Positions 57,401 through 64,000 of a stretch of 64,000 nt of DNA are shown here, in pieces. The DNA lies in the NCBI RefSeq assembly GCF_964204645.1, contig NC_134030.1, positions 7,934,278 through 7,998,277 of the forward strand, read 5' to 3'. The number at the start of each line of letters is the position of its first letter. Position 1 is the first letter of the stretch. This DNA is from Tubulanus polymorphus (lineage: Eukaryota > Nemertea > Palaeonemertea > Tubulaniformes > Tubulanidae). The notes below the pieces were generated by a model, which was not told where the DNA came from, searched no databases, and saw only the letters and a program-made list of their open reading frames with translations. A program made the position numbers and the translations under genes.

Positions 57401-59905
57401 GTCTTCATAATTAACGGCTTAATCGTCCTGTTTTTCAGGCGGTACATACATCATCGAGCCGCCGAAGAACGCGTCGATGAGGACGTCGCAAAAAACGAAG
57501 TTCACGTGCCGCGCCGAAGCGACGCCGAGCAACGTCACGTATCGTTGGTTTAAAGATGGAACCGACGTTCTGTTAATCAAAGATTTGTCACCGCGGGTCT
57601 TGATGTTTGTCGACGGCAGCATGACGATAACGCACTTGAAAAAAACCGATTCCGGCTGGTACAAATGCCGCGCCACTAACGGCATGGGCATGAACCCCGA
57701 AGCGTTAGCTTATCTTAACGTTACATGTAAGTATGGACAAACGAAAATTTGAAATCGTCTTCCTTATGATAAACTGTGAGTGCAGTCCTTTATCCGGATA
57801 CATGCAATACATAAAATACATTTAGAAAATATATTTTACAAATACATTTTCGAATGATGAAAAAAATCTATCAGAGCGAATCTTTCCAGGCAAATTCAAC
57901 TGAAATCTAGTTCTAAGTCATAGTTTAGGTTTTTCATCGCCAAAATGTCATCGGCGCTTAACTGATATTTCCTCTAAGCTCTGGGTCGTTGATACTTTGA
58001 ACGAAATACGACATCCGGAAATGGCGGAAACGAGAAACCTGGTCGTATCTGACTCGTTACCCCGGTAATTGGTTGCTGTTAACGGGCAATGTGATACTTA
58101 TATGGGAACGGAAAGATGATACATCAGTAACATCTTTTGTAGTTCTACCTATCGTCACCGGCATGCCGCAATATTTGTACTTGCCACGCGGCATGAGGGG
58201 CCAGATAACGTGTAAAGTCGAAGCGAATCCACCCGTCACCCAGATTCTGTGGTCGAAAAACAATCAGGCAGTGGACGTGTTATCATCCGAACGAATCGCC
58301 GTCGACGATTCGTTTGCGTTGACGTTCAGCGCGGTCGACAGTAAAGACGCCGGCAAGTACACGTGCACGCCTTACAGCGACCTCGGTACGGGAAATACGT
58401 CACCAGTGGTTACTGTAATAGTGAAAGGTTAGTATGAAATAACGGTTAATCTATATACGTTGATGAAATAGTATACGCCTTTCATTTTCAGTGGTATATT
58501 ATTACCGTTGTTCTCGCGGCGAAAGAAGCGCTTATCCGCGTTCACACTCGAATTAATACCCGATCGCTGGCTCGTGCTATATGTAATGAGGACGCTAATT
58601 ATAAAGATTACTGTTAGCTCGGCAAATAAAGTCGTGCGCCGTGTGTGCCTTGCAAACGGACCAGTCGGCATCGGCGTGGAAACTTCATCCGCAAGAAAAC
58701 GGAAATTCCCTGACCGTTGCCGGCCTTATTAACCTCGCATCTGATGAACTGTGTGCTCAGTCTCCGAATTGCATCGTATTTGTATTACTCTGCAAGCATC
58801 CACAAATTAATTTTGAATACCAGTATTTCCCCTGCGATTACTTCTACTCGCCAGTCGATGAATTGCTGGCATACCAATCCAATTCTGAACGAATCGCGCT
58901 TCAGTGCTTCTTCGTCTTTTATGTTTTCTCTGCGTCCTTTAAGCGACCGGTAAAAATTTTGTCATTTTATTTCCGAAGACATGGATTGATTTCAATAATA
59001 ACGTCTCTGGGGGACGCTCGGAGCGCAGTCATTTTTCAAACCAACAATAACACAACGTCTCATTCGTATGAATGGATGTCCGCCGACCTAGACATTGGAT
59101 TCTACGCTGATGTCGTAATGTGTCACGCAAATCTACTTTCTTAGCAGCTAGTGCTTGTAATATCTAAAGAAATTATGTTTTAGAAATGATCATTTCATCG
59201 ACGTTCTCTAAATCAACATATACCATAAAACGTATTACCGTACTGCATAAGACACTGAATTCTGAATTCAGACGATTATGTTCGATTATGTTCAACGTTG
59301 TTACGAATGAAATCGCGGAATCATTTTACAATGAATTCTCGGTTTTAAATACCTAACAGTACCGGGGCTCAATTTTCTTTTTGAAGATAATCTTCAAATG
59401 ACGAGTCTAATTAAACATCAGATGTATTAAAAATTCGAGTCTGATTTGTTCAGTCGACTGAATAATACGAGCCGTATTTTCATTTCATTAAAATGTGTCC
59501 GCGCTTTTGTTTGATATGCCACTGTCTTTGAAGTTAAATAAACGTCGTTTAATTACCCCCGTTGCTGCGAAAAACGATTTGTCTGAACGGCTTTTTCTAT
59601 GTGCTAATGTTAACCCGAACTGCTCGACCGGAATTCTTCAAATCATGCACCAATTAAGCGATTCTTTCGCCGGTAGCTTTTCTCGGAATGTCAGGAGCAG
59701 ATTTATTTATTATTGATACGAACACATAATGTACCAGTATGATTTTCCTGTCGCAGACCTGTCATCCCGTCGCCCTTATGTCTCCGTAGATCCGCCGTAC
59801 TTCACTCTGCGACCTGAAGAATTCTACCAGAGGGAACCGACGCAAAAAGTGACGTTGCCCTGCGCTGCCGACGGTGACCCGAGACCCGTTATCAAATGGC
59901 GAAAG
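51405..59905 (+). CDS. IGSF9: Turtle/IGSF9-like Ig-superfamily protein, 5' part
   Basis: Coding exons: 51405-51471, 53458-53799, 55567-55836, 57439-57726, 58143-58427 and 59757-59905. The internal joins are all phase 1 and the last donor is phase 0. The product starts with a signal peptide (MLSVVGICYQLGIFFFLSLV) and has Ig1 to Ig4, one domain per exon, then the first half of Ig5. Ig1 (WKKRD...GSYEPHV...DEGWYECKVVF, then NGTWIYLSVN) matches Drosophila turtle and vertebrate IGSF9 in order and spacing. Ig4 ends YTCTPYSDLGTGNTS, also typical. Turtle/IGSF9 proteins are type I cell-surface adhesion molecules with five Ig and two FnIII domains, acting in dendrite branching, axon targeting and synapses. 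The second half of Ig5, FnIII, TM and tail are not in the window. The symbol denotes the family; turtle (tutl) is the insect name. Confidence 0.9.
53458..53799 (+). CDS. IGSF9: IGSF9-like exon 2: Ig domain 1 (V-set-like)
   Basis: Acceptor ctatttccag, donor AATG|GTAAGT. The exon begins APHHRAKRQV; Ig cysteines are in ILECDINY and WYECKVVF, with the core Trp in ITWKKRD. RAKR just after the signal peptide is a possible furin site. Confidence 0.92.
54301..54318. repeat. Solo fragment of the 54575-54958 foldback element
   Basis: The 18 bases ggcatcgagactcgccac are identical to part of both arms of the nearby element (54623-54640 and the complement of 54880-54897), then the match fades. Confidence 0.55.
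54575..54958. repeat. Foldback/MITE-like element with tRNA-like B box
   Basis: Imperfect inverted repeats of about 80 bases end in ccatggacgtatgaac (left) and the complement of the right end (CATGGTCGTATGAA). Perfect 21-base arms lie at 54620-54640 and 54880-54900. The left arm read on the minus strand contains GGTTCGAATCC (54618-54608), a perfect pol III B box; the right arm has a diverged version (ccgaatccctgcc). It sits in the intron between the Ig1 and Ig2 exons. Confidence 0.75.
55567..55836 (+). CDS. IGSF9: IGSF9-like exon 3: Ig domain 2
   Basis: Acceptor attttcag, donor GAAG|GTGAGT. The I-set pattern is clear: LFCEATGTPPPVLTWYKDNE, then DGGGYACNFANVVGE. It ends VTNIVIE. Confidence 0.92.
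55880..55992 (+). repeat. Pyrimidine-rich tract after the Ig2 exon
   Basis: Over 100 bases made almost only of C and T (ctctctctctctc core at 55906-55918), starting about 45 bases past the Ig2 donor. It is a simple repeat; CU-rich tracts can bind PTB-type splicing factors, but no use is shown. Confidence 0.7.
57439..57726 (+). CDS. IGSF9: IGSF9-like exon 4: Ig domain 3
   Basis: Acceptor tgtttttcag, donor ACAT|GTAAGT. It reads FTCRAEATPSNVTYRWFKDG, then DGSMTITHLKKTDSGWYKCR and ATNGMGMNPEALAYLNVT, with both cysteines and the Trp. The exon is visibly GC-richer than the flanking introns. Confidence 0.92.
58143..58427 (+). CDS. IGSF9: IGSF9-like exon 5: Ig domain 4
   Basis: Acceptor catcttttgtag, donor AAAG|GTTAGT. 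It reads QITCKVEANPPVTQILWSKN, then DAGKYTCTPYSDLGTGNTS and VVTVIVK. The TCTPY motif is characteristic of turtle/IGSF9 Ig4. Confidence 0.92.
59757..59905 (+). CDS. IGSF9: IGSF9-like exon 6: first half of Ig domain 5
   Basis: Acceptor tcctgtcgcag, donor AAAG|GTAAGA. It reads PPYFTLRPEEFYQREPTQKV, then TLPCAADGDPRPVIKWRK. The domain breaks after the core Trp strand in phase 0, so its second Cys lies on a later exon, which I could not find before 64000. Confidence 0.9.
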
Positions 59906-62760
59906 GTAAGACATATACAATAATGCTCTCCGTCATGTCGTTGGGGATTTCTTTGCCTTCTCCGTACTCTTAACTCTCAACTATGAGTTTGTATATTCCT
60001 TGTATCGTATCGAAAATCGGATTACATTCAAAGAGACGAAATGCAATTTCTTTCCATCGTATTTCGGCTGCGTTCATTAGCTGCTTTTTATTATGTCTAT
60101 AAAACGTGGAATATCGTTGTACTATATGCTGGGAATAAAATGGAATGAGAACACGCGATATCTAACTCAACATGACTGCCGAAGACATCCTCGCTTGCCA
60201 GGGTTTGATTGCCGCCCGCTGAAGCTCACGCCAACACAAACCCTGGCCGCAAACCCTTCAATGGTCTATTACATCGCCCAGAATTTCTTGGGCAGACGGG
60301 TTAACGCTCAGCGCCCACAAGTATATATATATATATATATCTAGCCAATCAGATGCGTGGTATTTATAGAGCTAACGGCGTGCCGGTGAAAAAAAACGCA
60401 CCTGATTGGCTAGCGAGGATGTCCGAAGAAGGCTGCTTGGAGTTATCGCGATTCCTTACTCTGAATTTGTTTTGAAAGATATTGTTTGTAGCGTTTGAAT
60501 TTTAGCCACACTGTTTTTTTTTTAATTCCCGGCGCTATGGGGATTCTCGTTACAAATCGGATCAGTTACCGAGCGGAAATGATCCGCTTATAGTTGAAAA
60601 TGAATTCATTCCCCGAACGTCAACATGTGCAAACAATTTCTTTTTATATTGCTGCTATTTGCTTTTTGCTGAATCATCGTCTGCGTATTGACGATACAGC
60701 TCTGATACAATACGTAAGAGTGTCAGATGATTCAGCGATCAGAGACTCTGCAGGCTTAACCAAATTGCACCAAACGTGGACGCAGACCTACGAAAACCCA
60801 TTATAACCTTATCAAAACCTTGTTTAAACCTAGTTATTTTTGCACCTGGTTATCATACATGCATGCTGATAATTTCGCAATGGCCACTACCGTATCGAGT
60901 CACAACTTAACCGTTAAATCAAAGCATTAAAACAATAGTTATGGCCTCGTTATAAAGTCTGAAGCGTTTTGGTAATATTTACGATGCCTCAGTAACCGTT
61001 TGGGTTTACTGCTCCACAAGTTATCACAATATTGCACTGAGCACAAAAACATACAAAATATTCAAGTTACAATGAGGTACGATAAAGCGGAATGGTAGTA
61101 TCGAGATGCGACCAGTGATAGAATAAACAGGAACAATACAACCGTCATTTACGGTATAATATCATTATGTAAATAATTTGATAGCTTTTGTGTAGAAATG
61201 ATTATAAACAAACTGGATCATTAAGTTTCCGGTTTAGCTCGAAGATTGAGGATATGACCTCATGGTTTGGTTTTTAACGATCTTGAAATACGGATTGATC
61301 CTGTTATCTATTTGATTGGTAGATTTCGTTTGATTTGTTTTTGTTTGGTGTCCCTTACAAACCCACACACCTGCCGGGAGCGAAACACGTTCGCTTTCTA
61401 AAATCGGAAATCGAAGTACAAATATAGTTGTGTGATCGGCGGTCGAATTTTTACAGCATTTTTTGTTTAAATCGAAGTTCATGATTGGAAATCTCGGTTC
61501 CGGCTCATTCAAACAATCTTCCCAACAGCCTGAATCGGCAAGCGACTGACTGGGGTTATTTATTTGTCGACTGTCTAATTTAATACGTCGTGATTTTGGA
61601 AATCACTAAAAAACAAATTTGAAGATCATCTTGTCCATTTTTATATTTTTCCGTCTATAAATCTGAACACCCGGTGTCTTAATTTTCTAAATGGATATGG
61701 TATAGTCATCTTCCATTCGTAAGGTCTATCTCGAGGGATGACTATTCGGTATTGATTTATGAGTCGATCTTACCATCCTCGGGGACATCATTAGAGGCTA
61801 ACCAGGTCAAACATCAACAGGGAGCACGATAATCCTGTTTCGTAATTTCATCAGAAGAACAACATGAATATTTCACCGAAGAATTCGCCTGGTTAGAATC
61901 CCAGATTGTAGAAATGTCACCGAGGGGATTGCCTTTGGGGCAGCGATACCCCGTCACGGGCTATTATGAAATTGAATTATAAACTGCTTCGAATTGCACG
62001 GATTTACCGATCTACAAACATGGCGTTCTTCTACATTTCCGAGTGGTAAATGAATCGGCGCCGACAGATTTTCGACAAGGAGCAGTTCTGTGTTGTCGTA
62101 AGATACACGAACAGAAAAAGAGATATGTCGTATATTTTTATGTGTTATAGCAATCGACGTTTCGAATGGATGTTTCGAATGGAACAACGCACCGCACGTA
62201 AAACGTCTTTTGATTGTCGCTATACTAACTCAGAACATTTCTTGACGTAGCTGCGGGTAAAAAATGTAGGACATACTACCGAGTAGGAGAGTTTGCAGAA
62301 CTGGAAAATCTTATTTTTCTGGTAATTGGGCAAATATATCGTCGATGAGACAGTTGATCGTCCTCTGCACACAAGTCCACGGGCGACGCAAAACCTGTTA
62401 TAACTGCTGTAGTTATTGCCTAGACTGTTTGGTATTAGCTGACGAACGTGAAATGTTTGTTCACGACTTTGCTTCGACTAATTGCGGCTAAGTCTCTCGG
62501 TGATGGATACTAATCTCTTGATGATTATTTGAAGAACGTGGTAGGCGGTTGCGAGTTCTATAACGGCGTTTAGTTCCTACGTACTCGCATTCGAATGCGG
62601 TCGGATAGATTGTATTTACTTCGTTTCCCCCAATTATTCTTACATTAAATAATCGTTGTCTTAACTCATCACCCGAAAATACGACGCTATACTTGGGACA
62701 ATTTTTTTAAATTTTTTTCTTCATTTTTCTAGCCATATTTATCTGTTTAGTACGACGGAG
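59906..62760. other. Intron of the IGSF9-like gene (no next exon found)
   Basis: I looked for a phase-0 acceptor followed by the second half of an I-set domain (a GNLTI-like strand, then DxGxYxC) and found none here or up to 64000. Only the repeat at 60187-60420 is assigned. Confidence 0.45.
60187..60420. repeat. Foldback/MITE-like element, shorter copy
   Basis: It begins atcctcgcttgccagggttt and ends gcgaggat, the same ends as 31782-32116, and shares cagcgcccacaagt followed by a TA run (60322-60340) and the segment caatcagatgcgt. About 100 bases of the right arm are missing relative to the longer copy. The ends extend as gacatcctcgc/gcgaggatgtc. Confidence 0.7.
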
Positions 62761-63062
62761 AAAAGTCCGCCATATTTTATCTGCGCGCTTGGAAAAGTGC
62801 AGAAAAGTTCACTGACGATCTACGAACACATAAAGGCGCAAGAAAAGTCCGCCATCATTCCAGCGCCCCCGGCAAAATAAACTTTTCGACCGGGGTAGAA
62901 TTATTTTTTGATTTAGCGCCTCCAATGAAAAACACACCAACTCTAAAAATGAAATTCAAAACGTGTTTGGAATGTTACGTTTATGGCCAAAATCAGCAGC
63001 TAGTATGATGGCGGACTTGTCCGCGTCTTCCCTAACGCGCGGATAAATATGGCGGACTTTTT
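62761..63062. repeat. Nested inverted-repeat element with GTCCGCCAT arms
   Basis: The outer pair is aaaagtccgccatattttat at 62761 and its complement within 63037-63062 (ggataaatatggcggacttt). The inner pair is aaaagtccgccatcatt at 62842 and atgatggcggactt at 63005. The two pairs share the AAGTCCGCCAT core, so the element looks like an inverted duplication of a short unit. No coding capacity. Confidence 0.65.
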
Positions 63063-63947
63063 GCGTCTTTCTAACCGCGCAGATAAGTATCGCTTAAAAA
63101 GAATGAAAATGAAAAATTTATTTATGTCCCCCAGGTCACCGTCGTATGAAAACGATTTTTATCAGGAGAAAAATCTAAAGAAATGCAGTAGCTCCTAAAC
63201 AAGAGAAATTTATAGCATATATATGACTTTTTCCAAAACTCCGATTGTGCTAGTGATGATTCGTTATGAATTACTCATCTGAGAACTAGACAATATCTGA
63301 AGAACATGCGACGTCAACTGCTTTATTTTTCCGTCGATCGCATCTAGTTACGCTATTCTTAATCCGTAAACGGATGACGACTAGTTACAAGGTATTTAGA
63401 ATAGCTTCCAGTGCTGCTAGACTAGACTTTTTCAACCAGCGAGAAAGTCGCGAAGAAGAACGTACAGTAAGAATGTCATCGGTGTCGAAAGAATGTTCTC
63501 ATTTTACTGCAACTGTTTCTCCGTATTGTGCGGTGTCTATTCATTTCTGTCGATGAATATTACACTATATTCATATAGCCAGTGTCCTGTTCCTGGCGAC
63601 ACGAAACGCTGGCCTGGAAAGATTCACGGTACACCTGACTCTGGTAAACACACTTGGATTATTCTCTTCTTCACCGCTGATACCTTTGGTAGTTTGGAAA
63701 CTTCTTTGCACAGTTTTTTGCACCCGCAGGTGAAAGGTGTCGTCGTTTTGCAAGTTAAATTTTAAGAGTTCGTTTTTAGGTTCGACTGGAACTCACGGGA
63801 AAAAAACCCTTTTGAAACAAATCGTCTTTTGAGAGAGACTCCATATATCCAGCAGAGAAATCGTTTCTTCTTGTATTGTGTGACATTTTGTTGCTGCTCT
63901 TCCAGCCATGCATCATTACAATTGAGGACAACCCACGATTGGATAAA

Positions 63948-63970
63948 CCGTGGACATATAAACTAGACTA
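63948..63970. repeat. Possible left end of another foldback element
   Basis: The sequence ccgtggacatataaactaga resembles the arm of the palindrome at 239-277 (ccatggacgtataaactaat). The partner arm, if any, is beyond the window. Confidence 0.35.
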
Positions 63971-64000
63971 TTTACGTGTATATAATTATCTAATGTAAGC

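Noticed and set aside
58641-59144. 167-codon plus-strand frame between the Ig4 and Ig5 exons
   Set aside because: Apart from a short Ig-like string it has no Ig architecture, and the Ig4-to-Ig5 join is already in phase without it.

Overview
The window is nuclear DNA of an invertebrate animal. Genes are split by GT-AG introns, coding density is low, and AT microsatellites and short foldback repeats are common. The gene families (a somatomedin-B/methuselah-like adhesion GPCR, a tandem pair of FMRFamide-receptor-like rhodopsin GPCRs, ZPR1, a transgelin-like CH protein, a turtle/IGSF9-type Ig protein) fit a lophotrochozoan such as a mollusc, annelid or brachiopod. That assignment is inferred from gene content only.

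Layout. 1-1.1 kb: the last four exons of a tetraspanin (+). 1.6-4.4 kb: a methuselah-like adhesion GPCR (+) whose cysteine-rich N-terminus is interrupted by two apparent frameshifts. 4.9-7.5 kb: two tandem, nearly intronless rhodopsin-type GPCR genes (+), about 92% identical as proteins, with a 3' third that looks homogenised by gene conversion. 8.2-13.2 kb: a complete ZPR1 gene (-) in twelve coding exons, one of its introns an AT-AC intron with U12-type signals. 15.6-17.7 kb: a transgelin-like single-CH-domain gene (-) with two duplicated alternative first exons. 17.7-51 kb: about 33 kb without a recognisable coding exon; it holds (TA)n arrays, several foldback/MITE-like repeats and one possible distal 5' exon near 26.18 kb. 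51.4-59.9 kb: the 5' part of a turtle/IGSF9-like gene (+), with signal peptide, four complete Ig domains each on one exon, and the first half of a fifth; it continues past the right edge.

The genes do not form a pathway. Three neighbouring receptors make a small GPCR cluster, ZPR1 and the CH protein are housekeeping/cytoskeletal, and the Ig protein is probably a neural cell-surface molecule whose large introns and upstream desert fill the right half.

The strongest unusual observations are the AT-AC intron in ZPR1, the duplicated first exons of the CH gene, the conversion tract in the GPCR pair, a 200-bp perfect palindrome built around a (TA)62 core, and several foldback repeat families, one with a tRNA-like B box in its arms. 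I saw no convincing new multi-gene system. All exon models come from reading splice signals, phase and family similarity by eye; none has been checked by alignment or RNA data.
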